The notes beneath the pieces are model-generated. The model was given only the letters and a program-made list of their open reading frames with translations. It was not told where the DNA came from and did no database searches. Positions 34,917-43,203 of a stretch of 64,000 bases of DNA are shown here, piece after piece. Numbering within the stretch: position 1 is the stretch's first letter; each line of letters starts with the position of its first letter. The DNA is from JAVJSD01 sp040219575 (GTDB lineage Bacteria; Planctomycetota; Planctomycetia; Pirellulales; Pirellulaceae): NCBI GenBank assembly GCA_040219575.1, contig JAVJSD010000054.1, positions 1 to 64,000 on the forward strand, read 5' to 3'. The translations under genes were made by a program, and so were the position numbers.

Positions 34917-35387
34917 TTAGGCGGCCGTGTACTCCTTGAGGAAGCTTTCGAACTGCGTGCGGTGCTCCTCTTCGTCGGCCAGCAGTTGCGTGGCGAGGTC
35001 CTGGGTCACGAAATCCTCGCCGTCGGTGTCCTCGATGATTTTGCGATAGAGCGCGATGGCCGTCTTCTCGTCGTCGATGACGCGGCGAATGGCGGCTTCC
35101 ACGTCTGTCGAATCGGACTGCGTTTCGAGTTCTCCTCCGGTGGCCTTTAGTCCCGTGAAACCGGGCACGCCGCCGCCGAGTTGCTTGATGCGGTGGGCCA
35201 GTCTCTGGGCGTGCCCCAGTTCCTCGGTGATGTCGCCCGCCAAGGCGTTTTTCACTTCCTCGGCGCGAACGCCGTCGAGATTGACGCTCATCGCCAGGTA
35301 GTTGGCCACCGTTTCCAGTTCCGCGGCGTAGGCCTGGAGGAGAAGTTTGATCGTGTGCTTGGCTTGTTTGGTTTCCGTGTTCGGCAT
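34917..35387 (-). CDS. Ferritin-like (bacterioferritin-type) protein
   Basis: ATG 35387 has an ideal AAAGGAG ribosome-binding site; the frame extends to 35408 without one. The 156-residue four-helix protein carries a di-iron set: Glu23, Glu56 and His59 (EELGHA), Glu107 (DDEKTAIALYRKII), Glu139 and His142 (DEEEHRTQF). This fits the bacterioferritin/ferritin-like superfamily, though a haem-ligating Met is not obvious. It probably oxidises and stores iron or consumes peroxide. An AT-rich stretch with the palindrome TTATCTTGATAA lies 50-60 bases upstream. It is next to, but on a separate unit from, the baeRF-type gene. Confidence 0.8.
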   Translation of the reverse strand: MPNTETKQAKHTIKLLLQAYAAELETVANYLAMSVNLDGVRAEEVKNALAGDITEELGHAQRLAHRIKQLGGGVPGFTGLKATGGELETQSDSTDVEAAIRRVIDDEKTAIALYRKIIEDTDGEDFVTQDLATQLLADEEEHRTQFESFLKEYTAA

Positions 35388-35429
35388 CGTGGAGCTCCTT
35401 TCGTTCATTTTGGTATGCGGCGTTCGACT

Positions 35430-35460
35430 GCCTTTTTTATCTTGATAATTTGTCCGTCAA
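35430..35460 (-). promoter_or_regulatory. AT-rich promoter/operator candidate for the ferritin-like gene
   Basis: Minus-strand TTGACG (35460-35455) is followed by the perfect 12-base palindrome TTATCAAGATAA (35448-35437) and an A-rich run. The -35-like box, AT content and dyad suggest a regulated promoter. Spacing to a -10 box is not standard. Confidence 0.3.
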
Positions 35461-35593
35461 GACAGAGGCGATGCGCCAATGTGCGTCGACTCCGCGGAGA
35501 TCGTCGCAAGCGTCGCACATCGCGTGCCGGACGAATCATCGCCGGTGATGCGGCCGCCAGCCCGCGCTGGCGAGTGGCCCGCTCCCGAAGCCA

Positions 35594-36829
35594 TCAGCAG
35601 CGGTGCACCCGGGCGGCGACTCCAGCGGGTCCCATCGGCACCAGTTGCGACGGGATTGTCAGGACGTCGCCTCCTGCGGCCAGGGTTCGGGTGACAAGCA
35701 GCTCCAGCATCTGGCTCGTCGAGTGGGTGGTCGCGCTCCGCGATCGCTGATCGGTCGCGGCGTCGTCGCCGACCGCCCGCTGCGGCAGATCACGGTCGAC
35801 GTACAGGATCTCGATTTGCTCCTGCCGCGCCGCTTGCAGCAACGTCGGCAATTCGTTGACGACGTCGCCGGCTTGTTGTGCATTTAGAAACGCGTTGACC
35901 GCCGATTCACGCCGCTGCGCGTCGTAGTCCGCGACGATTTGCCATGCCTGCGATCTCAATTCATCCATGCTCCACAGGTCGGGCGATCCGGGAACGCGTC
36001 GCTCGAGCAGCGTCCGAGACGAACTCACCGTTTCAAAGAGAACCGCCAGGTATCCCACGCAGGAGAGCACCAAGGGCGACTCGTCATCGCCCAGCACGTT
36101 CGCGAGACGGCGGTCGACGTCGGAGAACCAGGACATGATCTTGCGTTGCTCCGTGTCTTCGGCGGAGCGATGCGTCGCCTTCAGGCGAGCGGCGATCGAA
36201 CGGGGAGCGTTCGCCATTTCCGATGCGCGGCGCGCGTGGGGGGAACTTGGCCCCGGCGGGGCTTCAAATTCGATTTCACCGATCGAGTAGCGGGTGGCGT
36301 GAAAGAGCCTCGCGCGGTCGTGGTGCAAAGCCAGAATGTGGAAATGTCCGCCCAGGTACAGCCATGGCAACAGGGGACTCAGATAGAAGCGATCGGCCGC
36401 GACGACGCGGGAGACAAATCCAATCGGCAAGGAAAAGACTCGCAGCATGTCCCGATCACAGAAGACCGCCAACCCCTCGCCGTTGGTTCGATCGGTCGCA
36501 TGCAGGCGGCAGGCCTCCAACGTCCGCCGCACCATCGCTCGCGACTCCGTCGCGTCGGCGCCATGCTCCGCGAGGTTGGTTTCCGCCCGACGCAGCAGCG
36601 TCTGTAAGCGCGACTCGCCGCGATCGGCGCTGGCCAGTTCGCGACTTGCCGCGTACAGCGACAGGCAAGGAACCGCCGCGTGGTTCGCCAAACTGGCGAC
36701 ATCCTGTTTGACAAGTACTTTCGTCATGTTACTAACATTGCATTCTCCCGGCCGTTTGGGACGGAGCGCCAAAACCTCGGCAGGCACATACACGCCTTGC
36801 GATGAGAATTCCGAACTCAACGGCGTCAT
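35594..36829 (-). CDS. baeRF-family (bacterial release-factor-like) protein
   Basis: The 411-residue protein resembles the bacterial archaeo-eukaryotic release-factor family (baeRF). The opening VPCLSLYAASRELA ... LQTLLRRAETNLAEHG matches the N-terminal domain, and the middle GGHFHILALHHDRARLF is the strand found in that group. The C-terminal third (EILYVDRDLPQRAVG ... AGGDVLTIP) matches the L7Ae-like end. AGAAGGA precedes ATG 36829 by six bases and decides that start over the Met at 36727. Proposed roles for baeRFs are in stalled-ribosome or stress responses; none is proven. The ferritin-like neighbour hints at a stress setting. Confidence 0.65.
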   Translation of the reverse strand: MTPLSSEFSSQGVYVPAEVLALRPKRPGECNVSNMTKVLVKQDVASLANHAAVPCLSLYAASRELASADRGESRLQTLLRRAETNLAEHGADATESRAMVRRTLEACRLHATDRTNGEGLAVFCDRDMLRVFSLPIGFVSRVVAADRFYLSPLLPWLYLGGHFHILALHHDRARLFHATRYSIGEIEFEAPPGPSSPHARRASEMANAPRSIAARLKATHRSAEDTEQRKIMSWFSDVDRRLANVLGDDESPLVLSCVGYLAVLFETVSSSRTLLERRVPGSPDLWSMDELRSQAWQIVADYDAQRRESAVNAFLNAQQAGDVVNELPTLLQAARQEQIEILYVDRDLPQRAVGDDAATDQRSRSATTHSTSQMLELLVTRTLAAGGDVLTIPSQLVPMGPAGVAARVHRC

Positions 36830-37347
36830 GGCGATCCTTCTTCTAGATTTCGAATTGAAACAACGGCCGATACGCGATCACCCGGGATCAATTGCAAAGC
36901 GAATACCAAAAGGTCGGCGACGGCCGCGAAAAGTCGCCCCCAGTGCTCGTGACGCCGCCCGGCAACGACGGGAATCGAAGGGACCAGTCTTCCCAGGCGC
37001 TGCAGAATGCTGGCGCGGCAATAGACGGACGAACGCCGAATTGGCGGACTTCACGACACACTGGCGTAGGCGGCCGCCCGCCGTTGCGACTACGCCAAAA
37101 TGTCAGACCGCGTCCTTTTTGCTCTTCAACGGCCCTTTCTCACGGGCAGAATGCCCAAATCGGGGGTTTTGCTGGCCGGACGGCGGCTTGTTCGCGACAA
37201 TTTGACGCAGCAAGCGTGGTTACCCTCAACACCGGTTGATGTTTGATAAAGGGTTAAGACGTTGAGACTTAGTTTGATTTCGACGTCTCCCGCGATGACC
37301 TGGGCGCTCCGTTTGCGGAGGGTGGGGACAGCAGCGGAAATTAATTC
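36830..37347. other. Divergent intergenic region upstream of a sensor kinase
   Basis: This 518-base gap contains the inverted repeat TGGCGTAG (37062-37069)/CTACGCCA (37090-37097). The last ~130 bases before the kinase are comparatively AT-rich. No gene or standard promoter could be fixed. Confidence 0.45.
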
Positions 37348-38778
37348 GTGTCAGAGAAGCAGTCCAAACAAGCACTGATGACGCACTGGTCTCGCGTGGC
37401 GTACGCGATGATCTGCCTCGCCCTTGCGCTGATGTTGGTGTGCGGCGTCTGGGCCACGGTGTCGGACGTGCACCACGCCCGACGGGAGGTTCTGGGAAGC
37501 GCGATCCACGCCATGCGTTCCCAGGCGATGCGGCGTGTCGGACATTTGGAGACCAACCTGGAGGACAACTACCCGGGCGAACTCGACTGGCTGCTGGTGC
37601 GGCAGGACCCGTGGGTGCAGCAATATTGGGAGGGAGTCAGTCCGCTGCAGCCCCACCAGGTCTACGCGGCGATCGTGAGCGATTCCGATGGCATTGTGAT
37701 CCTGCACAGTAAACCGGAGTTGGAGGACGGCCAACTCAGTCGCCGCTGGTACGATCGGAAACTGGAGGAGTTCGGAGATGACGTCGTGGAAGCTTCGAAC
37801 AACGAACTTTCGGAGGGGCGGCGCGTGATCGACGTGGAGTTGCCGATCATGGTCGACGGCCGCGAGGTGGCCGCCTACCACGAAGGACTGGACGCAGAAT
37901 GGCTGGCTGCCGAGATCAATCGAGAAACGTGGCGAGTGATCGGCAAGTGGGGATTGGTGATGGCGGCGATGTCGCTGGCGATGTTGCTGGCCGTGGTGTC
38001 GCTGGCGTATATCGCCGCCCGCAAGACCGCGCTGATGCGAGCCATCCGCCTGGCCGAATTCGAACACATTGTGCAGATCGAGAAGTTGGCGGCGGGATTG
38101 GCGCATGAGGTTCGCAATCCGTTGCACGCGCTGCGGTTGAACCTCCATGCGTTGGGCCGCGCCTGGCGTGGCCAGACCAACCTCACCGACGAAGACCTGG
38201 CCTCGATGATTACGGAATCGAATCGAGAAATTGATCGCGTGGCGCGGTTGATGCAAGAGTTGCTTGGATTCGCCAAGCCCGAGGCGGCGCGGAATGAAAC
38301 GTTTTCACTAGGGAGTGCGGCGCAGGCGACGGTCAATTTCCTGCGAGAGGAAATGCGGCGGAGCAACATTCAAGTGGAGACCGATTTGCCGTCCAACGCG
38401 GTCTACGTGCACATGGATCCCGGACGGATGCGGCAGATACTGATCAACCTGCTAGGAAATGCGAGAGACGCTGTGGGAGAGGGGGGAAGAATTTGCGTGA
38501 CGGTCGGTCGTCGCGGCGGACGTGCGGAAGTCGTCGTCGCGGACAACGGGCCGGGAGTCGAGCAGGAGGAGCGTGACAAGATTTTCGAACCGTTTTTCTC
38601 CACCAAGGGGAACGGCTCGGGTTTCGGACTCGCGTTGGTGCGCAAATTCGTCGAGGACGCGGGTGGACATGTCGCCTGTGAGGCCAACCAACCTCGCGGG
38701 GCGCGGTTCCGCGTCGAAATGCCGCTGGCCGCAAACGGCCGGCGGCGCGAACCTCCCTCGGAACGAGAACCCTCATGA
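37348..38778 (+). CDS. Membrane sensor histidine kinase (NtrB/AtoS-like)
   Basis: The 476-residue protein starts at GTG 37348. Helix 1 is at residues 19-38, followed by an extracytoplasmic region (~40-198) with a PAS/dCache-like stretch (VYAAIVSDSDGIVILHSKPE). Helix 2 is at ~202-224. HisKA has His253 (AAGLAHEVRNPLHALRLNLH), and the ATPase domain has NLLGNARDAV, DNGPGV and GSGFGLALVR. The last four bases overlap the ATG of the sigma-54 regulator (ATGA), so the two are translationally coupled and surely partners. The signal is unknown. It is a different lineage from the kinase at 6216-7673. Confidence 0.92.
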   Translation: MSEKQSKQALMTHWSRVAYAMICLALALMLVCGVWATVSDVHHARREVLGSAIHAMRSQAMRRVGHLETNLEDNYPGELDWLLVRQDPWVQQYWEGVSPLQPHQVYAAIVSDSDGIVILHSKPELEDGQLSRRWYDRKLEEFGDDVVEASNNELSEGRRVIDVELPIMVDGREVAAYHEGLDAEWLAAEINRETWRVIGKWGLVMAAMSLAMLLAVVSLAYIAARKTALMRAIRLAEFEHIVQIEKLAAGLAHEVRNPLHALRLNLHALGRAWRGQTNLTDEDLASMITESNREIDRVARLMQELLGFAKPEAARNETFSLGSAAQATVNFLREEMRRSNIQVETDLPSNAVYVHMDPGRMRQILINLLGNARDAVGEGGRICVTVGRRGGRAEVVVADNGPGVEQEERDKIFEPFFSTKGNGSGFGLALVRKFVEDAGGHVACEANQPRGARFRVEMPLAANGRRREPPSEREPS

Positions 38779-40145
38779 GTAAAAGAGCAATGATCCTGGT
38801 TGTCGAAGACAAAGAAAGCGAACGTGAAGCCTTGGCCCGTGTACTGCGGCTCGAGGATTACGACGTCGTCACCGCCCACAATCCCGAACAAGCGATTGGA
38901 CAGATCGAAAACGCCGTCGATCTGGTGATCAGCGATCTGCGGATGGGCGAAAGCAGCGGCATCGATCTGCTGCGCTACTGGAGCAGCCGCCGCCCGGGCA
39001 CGCCGTTCATCATGGTGACCGCCTTCGGCGACGTGGAGTCGGCCGTGGAAGCCATGAAGCTGGGCGCCGAAGACTATCTCAGCAAACCGATCAACCCCGA
39101 CGAGTTGCTGATTCTGGTCAAGAAGTGCATCGAGGCCCGCCGCAAGGACGACACCATCGCCCATTTGCAGGAGCGGCTGGACGAGCGCTTCGGCTTTGAA
39201 CGCGTCGTCGGCAACCACCGGTCGGTGCTGCAATTGTTCGAACAGGCCCGCCGTGCGGCGAAGGTTGATAGCACGGTGCTCATCACCGGCGAGTCGGGAA
39301 CGGGTAAGGAATTGATCGCGGCCGCCGTGCACCAGAACAGCCCGCGGCGGACGGGCTCGTTCGTGACGATCAATATGGCGGCGGTCCCCGAGCACCTGGT
39401 CGAGAGCGAGCTGTTCGGCCACGTGAAGGGAGCGTTCACCGGCGCCACCTCGCCAAGGATCGGCCGCTTCGAGGCGGCCGACGGCGGAACGCTGTTCATC
39501 GACGAGATCGGCGACTTCGCGCTGGCCTCGCAGGCCAAGTTGCTGCGCGTGCTGGAGAATCGAACCGTCACGCCGATCGGCAGCAACAACGACACCCAGG
39601 TCGACGTCCGCGTCGTGGCCGCCACCAGCCGCGACCTCGAGCAGATGGTGCAGGACGGCGACTTTCGGGAGGATCTGTACTATCGACTGAACGTCGTGTC
39701 GTTGCGGTTGCCTCCTCTGCGCGAGCGGCGCGAGGACATTCCGCTGTTGATCGACCACTTCATTCGGGAACTGTGCGCCGCTTCGGAACGGCCCCCGATC
39801 AAGGTCGACTCCGAGTTGATGCGTTTCCTGGAAACGTACGAGTGGCCGGGCAACGTCCGCCAGCTGAAAAACACGCTCGAGAGCATGGTGGTGTTGGCGA
39901 CCGGCGACTCCCTGACGATGCGGGACCTGCCCGCCACGTTGGACAACATGAGCAGCGACGGCGCCGACGTCGACATCCCCGCCGGCACGACGCTCGAGGA
40001 GCTTGAACGGGCGGCCGTCGAGCAGACGCTGGCCGATTGCGGCGGAAACCGCACGCGCGCCGCCCGTTCGCTCGGCATCTCCGTCCGCACGCTGCAGCGG
40101 AAGCTGAAAGCCTGGGGATTGGGGGAGTCGTCGAATGGTGAGTAG
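38775..40145 (+). CDS. Sigma-54-dependent response regulator (NtrC family), C-terminus ending in a heptamer repeat
   Basis: The 456-residue protein has a receiver (acidic residues E11-D12, Asp54 in VISDLRMG, Lys in YLSKPINP), an AAA+ domain (GESGTGKE; GAFTGA; GTLFIDEIG) and a Fis helix-turn-helix (ARSLGISVRTLQRKL). It is translationally coupled to the kinase by ATGA. The last residues (NGE) and stop (TAG) lie inside the start of a ten-copy 7-base tandem repeat, so changes in the first repeat units could alter the C-terminus. The DNA-binding helix ends about 13 residues earlier and should be unaffected. Confidence 0.93.
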   Translation: MSKRAMILVVEDKESEREALARVLRLEDYDVVTAHNPEQAIGQIENAVDLVISDLRMGESSGIDLLRYWSSRRPGTPFIMVTAFGDVESAVEAMKLGAEDYLSKPINPDELLILVKKCIEARRKDDTIAHLQERLDERFGFERVVGNHRSVLQLFEQARRAAKVDSTVLITGESGTGKELIAAAVHQNSPRRTGSFVTINMAAVPEHLVESELFGHVKGAFTGATSPRIGRFEAADGGTLFIDEIGDFALASQAKLLRVLENRTVTPIGSNNDTQVDVRVVAATSRDLEQMVQDGDFREDLYYRLNVVSLRLPPLRERREDIPLLIDHFIRELCAASERPPIKVDSELMRFLETYEWPGNVRQLKNTLESMVVLATGDSLTMRDLPATLDNMSSDGADVDIPAGTTLEELERAAVEQTLADCGGNRTRAARSLGISVRTLQRKLKAWGLGESSNGE

Positions 40146-40207
40146 TGAGTGGTGAGTGGTGAGTGGTGAGTGGTGAGTGGTGAGTGGTGAGTGGTGAGTG
40201 GTGGGTG
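40138..40207. repeat. Ten-copy 7-base tandem repeat (GTGAGTG)
   Basis: Units run GTGAGTA, eight perfect GTGAGTG, then GTGGGTG. The array begins eight bases before the end of the sigma-54 regulator gene and continues into the gap before the phosphatase gene. A 7-base unit shifts frame when copies change. Confidence 0.9.
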
Positions 40208-40371
40208 GTGTGCCTTGGCGGGACTTTGCTCTCCCCCAAGCCGACGACTTGTCGTCGTGAAGGATCGGCGACGACGAAGTCGCCGCGCCATCGGGTCGCC
40301 TTGCCATCGACCTGTTCGGTAGGAACAATGCACGCCGAAGGTTTCCTCGTCGCTCGCAGAAAGGACGTCAC

Positions 40372-41172
40372 GTGGCGGAATCGGTGTTGCAGGTCGCGCG
40401 ACTGGCGGCGCGCGCGGGGGGCGACGTGGTGGCCCGCTATTTTCGCGACGGCGTGACGATGCGCAGCAAGGAGTCGTACAATCTCGTCTCTGACGCCGAC
40501 GTGGAGTCGGAGGAGGCGATCGCCCAGGTTGTCCGCGGCCACTTCCCGGATCACGCCTTGATGGGCGAGGAGACGCACCAGGCCGACGCGGCGGCGGAGC
40601 AGCTGTGGATCATCGACCCGCTCGACGGCACGAACAACTTCGCGCACGGCATCGAACACTTCGCCGTTTCGGTGGCCTACTACCAGGGCGGCGAGCCGCA
40701 ATGCGGCGTCGTCTACAATCCCCTGCGCGATGACTGGTTCGAGGCGTCGCGCGGCCAAGGCGCGACGCACAACGGCCGCGCCCTGCGGGTCTCGCCCAGC
40801 GACAGTCTGCAGGAGGTCTTGCTGGGGGTGGGATTCTTTTACGACCGCGGCGCGATGATGGAGGCCACGCTGGCGGCGATCGGGGACTTCTTCCGCGCGC
40901 ACGTGCATGGCGTGCGCCGTTTCGGCACGGCGTCGCTCGACCTCGCGCACGTGGCGGCCGGCAGGTTCGGCGGCTTCTTCGAATTCGAGCTCGCCCCTTG
41001 GGACTTCGCCGCCGGGCGACTGGTGCTGGAAGAAGCCGGAGGTCGCATTACCACCTGCGGCGGAAATCCGCTGCCGCTGAGCAAGTCCAGCATTCTGGCC
41101 AGCAACGGACGACTCCACGAGGAGATGCTGGCGATCATCGCGCCGCACTTCGCCGTCTCGGGCAAGCAGTAG
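40372..41172 (+). CDS. Inositol-monophosphatase family enzyme
   Basis: GTG 40372 with AAAGGA seven bases upstream gives 266 residues. The metal-binding signature is complete: Glu66/67 (MGEET), IDPLDGTNNFAHG with Asp82 and Asp85, and Asp211 in APWDFAAGRLVLEEAGG. Members hydrolyse inositol-1-phosphate, histidinol phosphate, fructose-1,6-bisphosphate or PAP; the sequence does not decide between them. Of these, inositol-1-phosphatase or histidinol-phosphatase is most likely by length. It is cytosolic, a single gene, 226 bases after the sigma-54 regulator across the heptamer repeat. Confidence 0.88.
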   Translation: MAESVLQVARLAARAGGDVVARYFRDGVTMRSKESYNLVSDADVESEEAIAQVVRGHFPDHALMGEETHQADAAAEQLWIIDPLDGTNNFAHGIEHFAVSVAYYQGGEPQCGVVYNPLRDDWFEASRGQGATHNGRALRVSPSDSLQEVLLGVGFFYDRGAMMEATLAAIGDFFRAHVHGVRRFGTASLDLAHVAAGRFGGFFEFELAPWDFAAGRLVLEEAGGRITTCGGNPLPLSKSSILASNGRLHEEMLAIIAPHFAVSGKQ

Positions 41173-41253
41173 CCGGTCTCGGGATGATCGGTCGGCTCGG
41201 GCTGTTCGGTCGGCTCGAGCGAGCAGCACCGTTGCTCGTCCTGGCCGGCGGTT

Positions 41254-41460
41254 TTATTCGATCACTTCCGTGTCGTCGTAGCTGCGGCGGTCCTCGGGAT
41301 GCCACAAGGGCAGGCCGGCCTTCACGCGGTCGGCCAGAATGGACAGCTTTTCATCCGTGCCAGGGAGCGCTTCCGTGGGGTCGTAACGCTCTTCCTCCAA
41401 GTCGTTCGGTTCGTAATCCCAGATTCCAAGCTTGATGGCGTCGAGCACCGAGTCGGGCAC
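41254..41460 (-). CDS. Small conserved-looking hypothetical protein
   Basis: I choose GTG 41460 because AGGAG stands seven bases upstream; a longer frame to 41535 lacks a site. The 68 residues start VPDSVLDAIKLGIWDYEPND and end LPLWHPEDRRSYDDTEVIE. It is acidic, without signal peptide or helices in the membrane. PTEALPGTDEKLSILADRVK reads as an ordered helical segment. I recognise no family with a known role. The good ribosome-binding site and protein-like composition support a real gene. Confidence 0.6.
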   Translation of the reverse strand: MPDSVLDAIKLGIWDYEPNDLEEERYDPTEALPGTDEKLSILADRVKAGLPLWHPEDRRSYDDTEVIE

Positions 41461-41629
41461 CTTACCGCTCCTGTGTCGAAAATGAAAATTGGCCGAGGAG
41501 ATTCGTTGATCAAACACGCATGTGGCGAACGCCACGCAGAAGAAACCAGTCGTAGCACGCGAGCTTCATTCTGTGAAAGCACCAAGTATCAAACTCGCGC
41601 CGAGCGAAGTCAAGCACTTTGTGCGCGAT

Positions 41630-42343
41630 TCATTTTTCGCTTGTTTCTCGGCGGTTGACACATCGCGCTGCGTTTCGTACCAGCTGCTGGTCGATCGACG
41701 CGGTTCGCTCATCGCGGCACACCGCGCCGCGAACGGCGATCACGTCCGCGCCGATTTCCAGCGCCCGCGGAATGCTCGACATCGTCAACGAACCCGCCAG
41801 CGCCGTGAAACAACGCGCGGCGCCGGCGGCTTCGATCAACGTGGCGAGCTGCGTCGGTGATCGCCACGCGAACAAGTCGCCCTGGCGTTTGTCGAACGTG
41901 TCGATCAACAGGCCCGCGCAACCCAATTCGACTCCCACTTCGAGCACTTGCTCGGGAGGCGGCGACTGACTGGTGCGCCAGTCCGCGTAGGCGACGGCGA
42001 TCGGCGCGACGTCCGGCGGCAATCGCTGAAGCGCGATTCGCCAACGTGCAATCCACTCTCGCTCTTCGCCGCAGCCGGACAGGCCGAGCTTGGCGAATTG
42101 AAAGCCCTCGAGCGAGCGCGGCGGCGTAGCGTCGTCGAGCAAGCTCACCTCGCGCAATTCGCCCAACGCCGCGCTCAACGGCGCGCGGTCGGCGGCCGCC
42201 TCGCGCACGGCGCGCCATGTCGCCGCGTCCGCCGCGCCAAGCGATCCTCGCAACGGCTCTTTGACATCGACGATATCGGCGCCGCCGGCGATCGCGGCCT
42301 CGGCCTCCTCGGCGCTGCGCACGCTTACCAGTAGACGGGTCAT
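41630..42343 (-). CDS. mfnB: (5-formylfuran-3-yl)methyl phosphate synthase (MfnB)
   Basis: ATG 42343 gives 237 residues matching MfnB, a TIM-barrel enzyme that condenses two glyceraldehyde-3-phosphate molecules to the furan precursor of methanofuran. The opening LLVSVRSAEEAEAAIAGGAD then IVDVKEPLRGSLG is the family signature, with the likely Schiff-base Lys28. Later SPTQLATLIEAAG and ALAGSL fit as well. Planctomycetes use methanofuran/H4MPT-linked C1 transfer, so its presence is expected. The start overlaps the stop of the upstream PH-like membrane gene (ATGA), so the two are coupled. No other C1 genes are in the window. Confidence 0.85.
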   Translation of the reverse strand: MTRLLVSVRSAEEAEAAIAGGADIVDVKEPLRGSLGAADAATWRAVREAAADRAPLSAALGELREVSLLDDATPPRSLEGFQFAKLGLSGCGEEREWIARWRIALQRLPPDVAPIAVAYADWRTSQSPPPEQVLEVGVELGCAGLLIDTFDKRQGDLFAWRSPTQLATLIEAAGAARCFTALAGSLTMSSIPRALEIGADVIAVRGAVCRDERTASIDQQLVRNAARCVNRRETSEK

Positions 42344-42900
42344 GGAGCGGCCGCCTTCTCCGACTCCTGCCGCCGGCGATGCGCCGCGATCAGGCGGTCG
42401 TTCAACTGCTTCAGCACGTCGGGAGAAATCGGCTCGCACCAGGTGCCGCGAATCGTGATGTAGCCGTCCTGCCACTTGCCCAAGGCGGTGCTCACATCGC
42501 GGGCGTGCCACGCGGTCGCCTTCTCCGCCAGACGGACCACCACCGCCGACGTCTTCGCCGACACGCCCCCCTTGCCGGGCATCATGCTCTCGGTCTGCCC
42601 GAGGAAAAAGACTTCCACCTTCTCGATGGGTACGGCCTCCGGGCGAAAGCCTCTCAGGTAGACCAGCAACTCGCCGTCGCGGTACGCCAGGCGGGGCAGT
42701 CGCAGCATGTACACCACCGCCACGGCCATCAGCGCGGCGGCGGCCAGCAGGGCGACGCCTGCTGCTTGCCAGACGGAAAATCCCGCTGAGCCCGGCGCGA
42801 GCAGAATCAGCAGCACACCGGCCATGATCAGCAAACCGGGAACCAGAAAGCCCAGGCTGGCGACTCGGGAGTTCGTACGCAGCCAACACTCGCGGCTCAT
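42340..42900 (-). CDS. Two-helix membrane protein with PH-like domain
   Basis: ATG 42900 gives 186 residues. Two adjacent hydrophobic helices (~16-36 and ~42-66) precede a soluble domain: RDGELLVYLRGFRPEAVPIE, KVEVFFLGQTES, and GKWQDGYITIRGTWCEPISP. The strand order resembles bacterial PH (bPH2-type) domains, but the match is by eye. The upstream frame is open to 43542 only as antisense of RNase D. It overlaps mfnB by four bases. A role in methanofuran synthesis is not implied by the sequence; the coupling is notable. Confidence 0.65.
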   Translation of the reverse strand: MSRECWLRTNSRVASLGFLVPGLLIMAGVLLILLAPGSAGFSVWQAAGVALLAAAALMAVAVVYMLRLPRLAYRDGELLVYLRGFRPEAVPIEKVEVFFLGQTESMMPGKGGVSAKTSAVVVRLAEKATAWHARDVSTALGKWQDGYITIRGTWCEPISPDVLKQLNDRLIAAHRRRQESEKAAAP

Positions 42901-43203
42901 GGGCGGATTTGATCTGGCGAAGGAGGCCGAGCGACAAGGGCGCGGCATCTCGAGGGAAAGGGAACGGGCGAGGTGAATGCGTCGGGTGGATCCGCCGGCG
43001 ATTCGCATGGCGAGCCTCGGCGGCGGAGGGTGAATCCGAGCCTTCACCCCCAAGGTTCTCAGCACATTTTCTAGCAGAAACCGCCGCGCGACGTGAGCGG
43101 TCGATCGACCGTCGGGGCGTGTTGGGTCGGCCGGTCCGAGAACAGGCTCGTCTAGCGAAACCGGGCCCCTTGCACTAAGATTGCGCAACACACAACTCTT
43201 CTT
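42901..43203. other. Divergent intergenic region, PH-like membrane gene / rnd
   Basis: This 303-base gap contains the perfect 14-base palindrome CGGTCGATCGACCG (43098-43111), a possible operator. I see no gene and no clear promoter boxes. Confidence 0.4.

Noticed and set aside
40138..40207. Tandem array considered as a CRISPR
   Set aside because: Seven-base units directly abut with no spacers; no cas genes nearby.
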